From NCBI RefSeq assembly GCF_002224125.1, contig NZ_NCSM01000029.1:62392-126391 (forward strand): a stretch of 64,000 bases of DNA. The letters are read 5' to 3'. Made by a program: the position numbers and the translations under genes. Positions 1 to 8,200 of this stretch are shown one piece after another; positions within the stretch are counted from its first letter, which is position 1; each line of letters begins with the position of its first letter. This DNA comes from Streptomyces sp. NBS 14/10. GTDB lineage: Bacteria; Actinomycetota; Actinomycetes; Streptomycetales; Streptomycetaceae. Below the pieces are notes generated by a model. That model did no database searches. It saw only the letters and a list, made by a program, of their open reading frames with translations, and was not told the origin of the DNA.

Positions 1-55
1 ACCGCATCCGCGCGGCTAGAGTCAAGCAGTTGCTTTAAATTCCTCGCTGACGCCT

Positions 56-868
56 TCAAGCAGCGCCGCACCGCGGGGACGGCGGCTCCCCGTTGACGTC
101 GGCCAGCCGGCCGCTCACCAGCTCGCGCAGGGCGACGGTCGGCGGCCGCTCCTGGCACAGGAAGACATGGCCGCCGGCGAAGTCCCGTGGCTGGGGCGAG
201 GACGGTGTGCTCAGCCGCCACCGCTCCAGCTCCGCGGGGGACAGGCTCTCGTCGTCACGGCCGAACCACACGTGGTAGTCCGTGCCGCCACCCGCCGGCA
301 TGGCGGGCGGTTCGCGGTACGTATCCAGGAGATGCAGGTCCTGGCCGAGCATCGTGACCGCGACGTCGAGCATATGCGGATAGTCGAACAGCTCCGCGGG
401 GCAGCCGCCGTGCCGCCGCAGCTCCGTGACGAGTTCTTCCCGGGTCCTGGTCAGGAACGGCGCGCGCGGATGCGCCGCCAGCCGCGCGGTCGTCGCCGGG
501 GACCGGGCCCCCGACAGCACGACATCCCTGACGTGGCTCCGCCGTTCGCAGGGCAGCGCCGAGACCAGGGCGTGGGCGAGGAGGGCGCCCAGGCCGTGCC
601 CCACCACCACGGCGGGCCGGTCGACCCAGCTGCGGAACGCCGGGAGGAGCCGCTTGACCGCGTCGTCGAAGCTGCGCACCGGGGGAGCATCGGTCAGCTC
701 CCCCCGGCCGTCCAGCTCGAACGCGACCGCGGCACAGCCCGGCGGCAGGGCCCGCGCCAGCGGAAGCATGGACAGCGCGGTCGCGCCCGCGTAGTGGAAG
801 AAGAGCACCCTCAACGGCAATCGGGGGTCTCCGATCAGGAGGTGACCGTCAACCGTCCTGACACGCAT
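56..868 (-). CDS. Type II thioesterase-like protein with nucleophile Ser replaced by Gly
   Basis: 270 residues, the usual length of discrete type II thioesterases that clear blocked carrier proteins of polyketide or peptide synthetases. The alpha/beta-hydrolase layout is visible: an N-terminal LFFHYAGATALS segment, a nucleophile elbow near residues 90-94, a candidate acidic residue in WFGRDDESL, and a C-terminal GGHVFL carrying the expected catalytic His. The elbow reads GHGLG instead of GHSxG: residue 92 is Gly (codon GGC, plus-strand 593-595), one transition away from Ser AGC. The ATG at 868 has AGGGGGA seven bases upstream. The gene points away from the neighbouring regulator and may belong to a cluster to the left of the window. 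The fold call is fairly firm; whether the protein is inactive or has another role is open. Confidence 0.8.
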   Translation of the reverse strand: MRVRTVDGHLLIGDPRLPLRVLFFHYAGATALSMLPLARALPPGCAAVAFELDGRGELTDAPPVRSFDDAVKRLLPAFRSWVDRPAVVVGHGLGALLAHALVSALPCERRSHVRDVVLSGARSPATTARLAAHPRAPFLTRTREELVTELRRHGGCPAELFDYPHMLDVAVTMLGQDLHLLDTYREPPAMPAGGGTDYHVWFGRDDESLSPAELERWRLSTPSSPQPRDFAGGHVFLCQERPPTVALRELVSGRLADVNGEPPSPRCGAA

Positions 869-1255
869 GCCATTCCCCCTGTCTGCTGTGGCTGTCCGCT
901 TTTCCGGTCCCGGCTGTGCGACGGTCGGCCATTAATGGACGCGGGACTCCCGGAACGTACGCTTCTTGTCAGTGAATTCTCCTGGCGCGGGCCGCGGAAG
1001 AGCTCGTCCGGCGTCAAGGAAACTCCTTTACCGAAAAAACGGGTCTACTTGATCAGGAGTTGTGCTGAACCCAGGGTGTGTTGCGAGCGAGGAGATCCTG
1101 TAATACGTCCGTCGACACTGTCAACTAATTCAGCCGACCTCGGACACATCTTCCCCATATCGGGCAATCCAGGGCCGACCGGTCGCAGTTTTTTTTGGAT
1201 CCGGCGCGGATGAACTGGCAGTGGCCCGCTTACGGTTCGCTTAGGATCCACGGTT
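869..1255. other. 387-base intergenic region between divergent genes
   Basis: No convincing coding frame. It holds the leader of the leftward thioesterase gene and the promoter of the rightward XRE gene. A ten-base palindrome CGACCGGTCG (1176-1185) followed three bases later by eight consecutive T (1189-1196) is unusual in DNA this GC-rich. It resembles a weak terminator or an AT-rich upstream element; its function is unknown. Confidence 0.5.
1242..1247 (+). promoter_or_regulatory. -10 element TAGGAT of a probably leaderless XRE gene
   Basis: TAGGAT is a perfect match to the actinobacterial housekeeping -10 consensus. Its end lies eight bases before the ATG at 1256, and no Shine-Dalgarno sequence precedes that ATG. 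Transcription would therefore start at or next to the A of the start codon, implying a leaderless mRNA. No clear -35 hexamer is present. Confidence 0.6.
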
Positions 1256-1819
1256 ATGTCGCCCCCCCAGCACAACCCCGGAGAGCGTCCACGGATGTCA
1301 GGACGTCATGACGCGGCAGAGTGCTTCGCGCGGCGCTTCCAGCGCGTGCAAGAGGTCATCTACCCCGCCGACTTGGGCAGGCCGTACACGGAGCGGGAGA
1401 TCGCGGAAGCCGTCGGGATGTCCGTGAGCCAGATCAGCAATCTGCGCAACGGCCGCTCCGTCCCCCGGGCCGACCGGGCGGTCGCGCTGGCCACCTTGTT
1501 CGGGGTGCGCGTGGAGTACTTCTTCTCCCCGGACGAGGACCCCTACGCACGCGATGTCGAGCGGCACCTGCGGGCCATCGAACAAGAGCGGCGTGGCGAG
1601 CCCATCGGTCAACTGAACCGCGCCGCCGGCGGCTCGACCCTGCTCGTCGGCGGTCCGACACCGGCGAACGCCGGGCTGCTCGACGACGACCAGGTCCGTC
1701 AGATCGCCGAGGGCGTGGCCGTACTGCCCCACGACATGCGCGAGACCGTCTGCACCCTGGTGGACCAGCTGCGCCGCGTCGCCCGCCAGCACAAGAGCCG
1801 CGAGGGACAGCCACGGTGA
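1256..1819 (+). CDS. XRE-family helix-turn-helix regulator
   Basis: 187 residues. A Cro/C1-type helix-turn-helix lies at about residues 43-83 (YTEREIAEAVGMSVSQISNL, then RNGRSVPRADRAVALATLFGV, then EYFF). This is the usual arrangement of a soluble XRE DNA-binding domain that ends in a V-EYFF-like strand. The rest is a charged helical C-terminus without a recognised domain. The ATG at 1256 fits leaderless translation from the TAGGAT promoter; an internal ATG at 1295 is an alternative. It is followed by the ImmA/IrrE-like gene and the DUF6545-like membrane gene. That order recurs in streptomycetes by recollection, and suggests the metalloprotein modulates this regulator, as ImmA cleaves ImmR. 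Confidence 0.85.
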   Translation: MSPPQHNPGERPRMSGRHDAAECFARRFQRVQEVIYPADLGRPYTEREIAEAVGMSVSQISNLRNGRSVPRADRAVALATLFGVRVEYFFSPDEDPYARDVERHLRAIEQERRGEPIGQLNRAAGGSTLLVGGPTPANAGLLDDDQVRQIAEGVAVLPHDMRETVCTLVDQLRRVARQHKSREGQPR

Positions 1820-1887
1820 ACCGGCCCCGTCCGAAATCTGCGTGGGGACCGGCCTCCTGACAGCGCGCCGAAGGAAGGGACTACAGC

Positions 1888-2355
1888 GTGGGCATGCGGT
1901 CCGAACGGCGCAGGGTCCGGGCCTTGTTGAAGGACCTGGGGCTACCGCCGCATCCGACCCTCGCCGAGCTGCACGCCGCCTACGAGGCCCGTTTCCAGCG
2001 GGCGCTGCGACTGATCGAGCAGGACGTGGCACCCGGCGAGCCGACCGGACGGTACGAGCAGTACCTGACGCACGACCGCATCTACTACCCCATGCACACC
2101 AGTCGCGCCCATCAACTGCTGGTCGTCTGCCATGAACTCGCGCATCTGCTGCTCGGCCACCTCCCCCGGTACGACGCCATCGACCCCGCCGTGGTGCGCC
2201 GGGTGTTGGGGCGGTCCCACTACGACGACCCCACCGAGCACGAGGCCGAGACCATCGGCACGCTGCTGTACCAGCAGCTGAACCTCGCGCCCGAGGTCGG
2301 CCCGGCCGCCCGGCTCGCACCGTCCCTGGTCCACCGCGAGGGGCGCCATGTCTGA
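1888..2355 (+). CDS. ImmA/IrrE-type zinc metallopeptidase-like protein
   Basis: 155 residues. The segment VCHELAHLLLGH (near residue 80) contains the HExxH zinc motif of the ImmA/IrrE (COG2856-like) family, and the later EHEAE segment can supply the third ligand. Members often cleave a partner XRE repressor. The GTG at 1888 is preceded by AAGGAAGGGA; an ATG two codons downstream is an alternative. The gene sits 68 bases after the XRE gene and overlaps the next gene by eight bases, so the three are probably co-transcribed. The substrate is inferred only from gene order. Confidence 0.8.
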   Translation: MGMRSERRRVRALLKDLGLPPHPTLAELHAAYEARFQRALRLIEQDVAPGEPTGRYEQYLTHDRIYYPMHTSRAHQLLVVCHELAHLLLGHLPRYDAIDPAVVRRVLGRSHYDDPTEHEAETIGTLLYQQLNLAPEVGPAARLAPSLVHREGRHV

Positions 2356-3592
2356 GGCGGGTGACGTTCACACCCTCGCCTACACCACCGTGAGCGCCGT
2401 CATGTACGGGCTGGCCGGGTACAAGGCGCTGGCCTGGGCCGCCGAACGGATCCCCGCCCTGCTGCTGATGGCCATAGGGGCCCTGGCCGGCGGCGCCGCC
2501 TTCACCGCCGCCACCCCGGCGGTCTACCGGTGGCTCGGGGAGACCAGCGGAATCTCCGATCTCGCGACCCTCATCGGCTACACCCAGGTCATCGTGTGTT
2601 TCGCCTGCCTCCGCACGCTGGCGCTGCTGTGGTCACCACGGCGGCTCCCCGCTGGCAAAGGCAGCAAAGCCGGCAACGGCGGCCGGCCGCACCGGGGGAT
2701 CGGTATGCGCGGTGCCCTGCGCCGGGTCCTGCCGCGCTACGGCGCCGCCGTCGCCGTGATGTGGGCGCTGTTCCTCTCCGCCGACCTGCCCACCGGCGAA
2801 AGGCCCCTGACCTTCGACACCGCCTTCGCCGACCGCCCGCCCGTGTTCGCCTTTCTGCTGGTGTATCACGCGGCCTTCGGATGGGCGCTGTGGTCGATGG
2901 TGTACGTGTGCTGCGAACGTTTGAAGGATGTTCACGATCCGATCCTGCGGGGCAGTCTGCGCCTCCTGGTCATCGGCTGCACATTCATCGGCAGTTACGG
3001 CGTATGCAAACTCATCGCGATTTTCGGCGTGGTGCTCGGCTCCCACACCCTGGACGCCCTGTCCTCCCATGTGGCCACCGCGCTGTCCTCCCTCGGCGGG
3101 GTGATCACGGCCACCGGATGGACCCGTGCCGCGCTGCGCACCCGGCGACAGCGCCGACGTGACTTCTACGCCCTGGAGACCCTGTGGACCACCGTCACCC
3201 AGGCCGACCCCGGAGTCATCCTGCACAGTCCTCCCTCCGGCTCCGCCTGGGAGTTCCACACCCTGCGCCGGGCGCATGAAATCCGCGACGGACAGCTCGC
3301 ACTGCGCCCCTGGACCTCCCAGCACATCGTGAACGCGGCACGGCGCCTCACCGACGAACACGGCCTCGGCTCACCCGACCGCGACGCGCCGGAACACGAC
3401 GCGCTGGCCGCGGCGGCGGGCATCATGGGAGCTCTGGAAGCCCTGCGGTCCGGGCGGCCCCCGGGCATGCCCTGTGAGCGGCTGCCGGGCATCGACGTAC
3501 CGCCGCAGGCCGAGCGCCGCCATCTGGTCGCCGTCGCTCGTCAGCTCGACAGCCCACTCGTCGCGCGCGTGCTCGCGGAGGCGGAACAGTGA
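2348..3592 (+). CDS. DUF6545/MAB_1171c-like multi-pass membrane protein
   Basis: 414 residues with about six or seven hydrophobic segments in the first 260 residues (for example ALLLMAIGALAGGAAFTAA, YGAAVAVMWALFLSADLP, VFAFLLVYHAAFGWALW, LLVIGCTFIGSYGVCKLIAI). A soluble, arginine-rich C-terminal half of about 150 residues follows. It resembles the family annotated as MAB_1171c putative transporters (DUF6545), whose activity is unknown. The start codon overlaps the end of the ImmA-like gene, indicating translational coupling. The soluble tail could contact the regulator or protease; that is inference. Confidence 0.7.
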   Translation: MSEAGDVHTLAYTTVSAVMYGLAGYKALAWAAERIPALLLMAIGALAGGAAFTAATPAVYRWLGETSGISDLATLIGYTQVIVCFACLRTLALLWSPRRLPAGKGSKAGNGGRPHRGIGMRGALRRVLPRYGAAVAVMWALFLSADLPTGERPLTFDTAFADRPPVFAFLLVYHAAFGWALWSMVYVCCERLKDVHDPILRGSLRLLVIGCTFIGSYGVCKLIAIFGVVLGSHTLDALSSHVATALSSLGGVITATGWTRAALRTRRQRRRDFYALETLWTTVTQADPGVILHSPPSGSAWEFHTLRRAHEIRDGQLALRPWTSQHIVNAARRLTDEHGLGSPDRDAPEHDALAAAAGIMGALEALRSGRPPGMPCERLPGIDVPPQAERRHLVAVARQLDSPLVARVLAEAEQ

Positions 3593-3678
3593 ACTCCGCC
3601 TGACGCGCCGTATGGTGGGAGCGGTTCAGTGCCATCCGCGTTCGTTCCCCCCGACTCGTCCCCCAGCGTGAGGTTCCG

Positions 3679-5205
3679 GTGTACACACGGCTCGCTCTCG
3701 GCATGCCCGATCGCGCCTCCTGGTTGATCCTCCTCGGCTTCCTCGCCGCTTTGACCCTGCTGGTCTGGCTGATGGCGCGGTTGATCAGATCCCAGGGCGG
3801 CCTGCGGCCCACCTGCCGCCGTATCGTCTGGGAAGTGCGGATGACGCGACGGGCGTTCGCCGAGCCCTTCCGCGTCTTCAGCCGCCACCGCCGATGGGCC
3901 CGGATCCTCTCCGGCTATCTCGCCGATCCCGCCGCACCCGGCACGGCGCTGGCCGCGCTCGATCACGCCGACTCCACCACCGATGACGGCTGTTACGCCC
4001 TGGCGGTGCAGCTGAGCCCGGCCCGCGACCAGGTCCGCGTCGTCGTGGCCGGGCGCGATCCGCTGCCCCCCGCCGGGCCCTGGCAGAAGGCCACCGCCGA
4101 ACCGGGGGAGTGGTCCTGGTCGGCCCCCGCCGCCTCCGTCGACCCGTCCGATGGCCCGGAACGCATGCTGCTGGCCGTCGGCGTCGACCGACGGCAGCCC
4201 GGTGCCGTCCTCGTGGACTGGATGCGCGGCCCCGCCGCCCTCGCGGTCGAGGGCGACCCCCACGCGTCGCGCGGTGTGCTGCACGCCCTGGCCGCCCAGA
4301 TCGACCATCTGCCGGACGGCCCGCCGGTCCAGGTGGCCCGCGGTGTACACCCCCGGCACCCCGGCCCCGACCTCGACACCCTCCTCGACGCCCAACCCGA
4401 CCCTCTTTCCGGCCCCCTTCCCGACGGCGTGTGCGCCGAGCCCTCGCTGACACCGGTCGTCGTGTGCTGGTCCCCGACCCCGGAGCAGGCCGCCCGGATC
4501 TCCGAACTCTGCGCCGCGGGCCGCCTCCGGGCCCTCGTCGGCGGCCGTGTCCCCGGCGCCTCCTGGACGTTCCACGCCGAGCCCGGCGGCCGCCTCCTGG
4601 CCCCCGGCCTCCACCTCGATCTGGAGTCCGCCGCTCTGCCCCGGGCCATCGCCCGCACCATCCGCCGCGACCGCCGGCAGCCGCCCGCCGGGACCGCCGT
4701 CCTGCGCCCGGGCCCGGCCGCGCGGGCCACCGTGCCGGCCGACGCGGTGCCCGGACCCCGTACCGAGGCCGCGCCGCCACGGGACGCGCGCGCCGACGGG
4801 CAGCGGGACGCGGTGATCCCGGCCCAACCGGCCTACACCGACCCCGACTTCACGGCCGACTACGCAGCTGATTTCGACGCGGACTTCGCGGAGCCCGCCC
4901 CCGCGCCGGCCCTGGCTCCCGAACCGGCCCCGGCCCCCGCGCCGGCCCCGGCTTCGGAATCGGCCCCCGCCCCGTCCCCGCTCTTCTCTGTGACCCCATC
5001 CGGCGGAGGGGCCGCAGAAGAGAAGCCCGGGAAGGCCGAAACAGCCGCCCCGCCCGAGCACGCCGAGACGGACCCGGCCAGCCTCGAAGACTCCGGGGAC
5101 GACGGCGATCTCGCCGAACCCGCTCCCGCCGTGCCGCCGTCGCGGTCCGGCGGCATCTCCGCCGCATCCGGCACGACAAACGAACGGACTTCTTCGCAGC
5201 CGTGA
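3679..5205 (+). CDS. Membrane protein of the type VII secretion-like locus (EccE-like position)
   Basis: 508 residues. One strong transmembrane segment lies near residues 13-35 (WLILLGFLAALTLLVWLMA), followed by basic residues, a cytoplasmic domain of about 330 residues, and a Pro/Ala-rich acidic tail (EPAPAPA-type repeats near residues 405-440). No catalytic motif is recognised. Its GTGA overlap with the ATPase gene (the ATPase GTG is at 5202) strongly suggests a joint function in the secretion complex. EccE of mycobacterial systems is a similar-size membrane component, but sequence alone does not establish homology. The GTG start at 3679 follows a GTGAGG sequence. Confidence 0.6.
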   Translation: MYTRLALGMPDRASWLILLGFLAALTLLVWLMARLIRSQGGLRPTCRRIVWEVRMTRRAFAEPFRVFSRHRRWARILSGYLADPAAPGTALAALDHADSTTDDGCYALAVQLSPARDQVRVVVAGRDPLPPAGPWQKATAEPGEWSWSAPAASVDPSDGPERMLLAVGVDRRQPGAVLVDWMRGPAALAVEGDPHASRGVLHALAAQIDHLPDGPPVQVARGVHPRHPGPDLDTLLDAQPDPLSGPLPDGVCAEPSLTPVVVCWSPTPEQAARISELCAAGRLRALVGGRVPGASWTFHAEPGGRLLAPGLHLDLESAALPRAIARTIRRDRRQPPAGTAVLRPGPAARATVPADAVPGPRTEAAPPRDARADGQRDAVIPAQPAYTDPDFTADYAADFDADFAEPAPAPALAPEPAPAPAPAPASESAPAPSPLFSVTPSGGGAAEEKPGKAETAAPPEHAETDPASLEDSGDDGDLAEPAPAVPPSRSGGISAASGTTNERTSSQP

Positions 5206-8200
5206 GACTTTTTGTGAGCGTTGCCGAGAGCGACGTCATGCTCGATGTGAGCGGTACCACCACCGCCCGGGCCGTCGCCGTCCGGCTGGCCGAGATGGGC
5301 CATGCCACGGGTCCCCAGGGCGCCGAGCTGTTCCTCGGGGACCTGCCGCTGCCCGCCGGGCTGCCGCTGGCGGCGGCCGGGGTGCGGGACGGGGCACGGC
5401 TGGGGCTCGGTGGGCCGGCGCCCGGGGACGGGGGTGCGTACGGGCCCGGGCGCGAGGAGTTGCCGCCGCCCTCGCGGTCCGCCGACGGCGAGCGACTGCC
5501 GCGCGGCCCCCAGGTCGAGCTGCAGCTCGTGGGCGGGCGCGGCGCGGGGCGGGTATGGCTGCTGCGGCCCGGTACGTACACGGTGGGCCCCGAACCCGGC
5601 AGCGCGGTGCGGCTGGAGGGCCGTGACGTACCGCCCGCGGGGATCCGGGTGACGGTCCGGCCGGACGGCGGTGTGCTGCTGAACACCGGGCAGGCGGGCC
5701 CCGCCGTGGCGCTGTCGGTGCCCCAGCCGCCCCCGGAGCGGCCGCGCGCCGACGCGGCCCCGCTGCCGCCCGCGCCGCGGCCCCCGCTGCCGGATCCGGA
5801 CGCCGACCGGCACGAGCCGGTGCCGCGTGGCTGGACCGAGTGGCCGCTGGACGGCGAGTTGGTCTTCGGGGAGTACCTGCTGCGGGTCGCGGAGCCCACC
5901 GAGGCCGACGCGGCGGTGACGGTGTCGGCCGACGGCGCGTTTCTGGACTTCAACCGGCCGCCGAGGATCATCCCGCCGCTGACGCCGGAACGGTTTGTGC
6001 TGCCCGCGCCGCCGACCCCGCCGTCGCGGCGGTCGATCCCGGTGCTGGTGGTGGTGGCGCCGATGTTCCTCGGCATCGCCATGGTGACGTTCCTCGGGTC
6101 GTACTTCTACCTCATGTTCGCGGTCTTCAGCCCGTTCCTGGCCATCGCGAACTATGTGACCACCCGCCGCAGCGGCAAGCGCGAGTACCTGGCCGGCGTG
6201 GCGAGTTACCGTGCGCGCCGCGCCTCGCTGGAGGCCGACGTACGGGAGAAGGTCGACCGCGAGCGGCGGCTGAGGGTCGACGCGGGGCCCGATCCGGCCA
6301 CCGCCGGGCTGTGGGCGGTCGGTCCCGGGGCCAGGCTGTGGGAGCGGCGGCGCGGCCACCCGGACCACCTGGCGCTGCGGGTGGGGACGGTCGCCCAGTC
6401 CTCGCTGCTGACCATCGACGACAGCTCCCGCGAGGACAATCACCGCTCGGTGAACTGGCGGATCCCGGATATGCCGGTCCAGGTGGACCTGACCGCCGAC
6501 GGCGTGGTCGGCATCGCGGGGGAGCGTGAGGCGGCCCGGGCGCTGGCCCGCTGGGCGGTGGCGCAGGCGGCGGTCCTGCACAGCCCCCGGGACGTACGGG
6601 TGACCGTGCTGACGGACATGGCGGGGGCGTCCGCCTGGGAGTGGGTGCGCTGGCTGCCGCATGCCCGCCCGGGCCGCGGCGGGGTGGCGGCGGCGCGCTC
6701 CGGCGGCCCGTCGGTGACGGTCGGCAACGATCCCGAGACCGTCGCAAACCGGGTCTCCGAACTGGTCGCGGCCATCCGGTCGAGGATGCGCGCCCGGGAC
6801 TCCGCGATGAGCGGTGCCCTGCTGAGCGAGCCGGATCTGGTGGTGGTGCTCGACGGGGCGCGGCGGCTGCGCGATGTGCCCGGTGTGGTCCAGGTGCTCA
6901 AGGAGGGCCCGTCGGTACGGGTGTTCCTGATCTGCCTGGACCAGGAGGAGCGCATGCTCCCCGAGGAGTGCGTCACGGTCTGCGCGGTGGGCGCCCGTGA
7001 GCTTACGGTGCGCCGCACCGGCAGCGCCGATGTGACCGGTATCCGCCCCGACCAGGTGGACACCGAGTGGGGTGAGCGGATCGCCCGCTCGCTGGCGGCC
7101 GTACGGGACGTCACACCCGACGGCTCGGACGGGCTGCCCGACCAGGTGCGGCTGCTCGGGCTGCTGGACCTGGAGCCGCCGAAGGCCGAGGACCTGGTCC
7201 GCCGCTGGGGCAAGCGGCCCGCGTCCACCGGGGCGCTGCTGGGCGTCGGCTACACCGGACCGGTCACCTTCGACCTGGTCAAGGACGGCCCGCACGGGCT
7301 GATCGCGGGCACCACGGGCGCCGGTAAGTCGGAGCTGCTGCAGACCCTGGTGGCGTCGCTCGCGGCGGTGAACCGGCCGGACGAGCTGACGTTCGTGCTC
7401 ATCGACTACAAGGGCGGCAGCGCCTTCAAGGACTGCGTACGGCTGCCGCATGTGCTCGGCATGGTCACCGACCTCGACAGCCATCTGGTGGAGCGGGCGC
7501 TGGCCTCGCTGACCGCCGAACTGGTCCGCCGCGAGCGGGCGCTGGCGGAGGCCGGGGCGAAGGACCACGCCGAGTACCGGGCGATGCGGCGGCGCGATCC
7601 GGCGCTGCCCCCGCTGCCCCGGCTGCTGCTGGTCATCGACGAGTTCGCGACGCTGGCGCGCGACGTCCAGGAGTTCATCCCCGGTCTTGTCGGCATCGCC
7701 CAGCGCGGCCGCTCCCTGGGCCTGCATCTGCTGCTGGCCACGCAGCGGCCCGCCGGCGTGATCACCGCCGACATCCGGGCCAACACCAATCTGCGGATCG
7801 CGCTGCGCGTCACCGACGCGATGGACAGCCAGGACGTACTGGAGGTCAACGACGCGGTGACGATCTCCGGCGCCACCCCGGGCCGGGCCCTGGCCAGGAC
7901 CGGCCACCGCTCGGTGCTGCCGTTCCAGACGGCCTTCGTGGGCGCCCCGCGGCTGGACGAGGCCCCCGGGCCCGCCCCGGCCGAGGCGCCCGAAGCGACG
8001 GTCTGGGCCGCCGAGCTGACCTGGTCGCTGCTGGGCCGTACGGCGGTGGAGCCGGGCCCCGCGCACGAGGCCGAGGACGAACTGCCGCTGCTGGACGCCG
8101 ATGAGGTGCCCACCGATCTGACGGCGCTCGTGGAGTCCGTACGGGAGGCCGCGGCCTCGCTCGCCATCGCGGCGCAGCCCAGCCCGTGGCTGCCCCCGCT

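Noticed and set aside
1176..1196. Intrinsic terminator formed by a palindrome plus T8
   Set aside because: The stem without a loop would be only about three base pairs, and no gene on the plus strand ends just upstream; kept only as a note in the intergenic entry.
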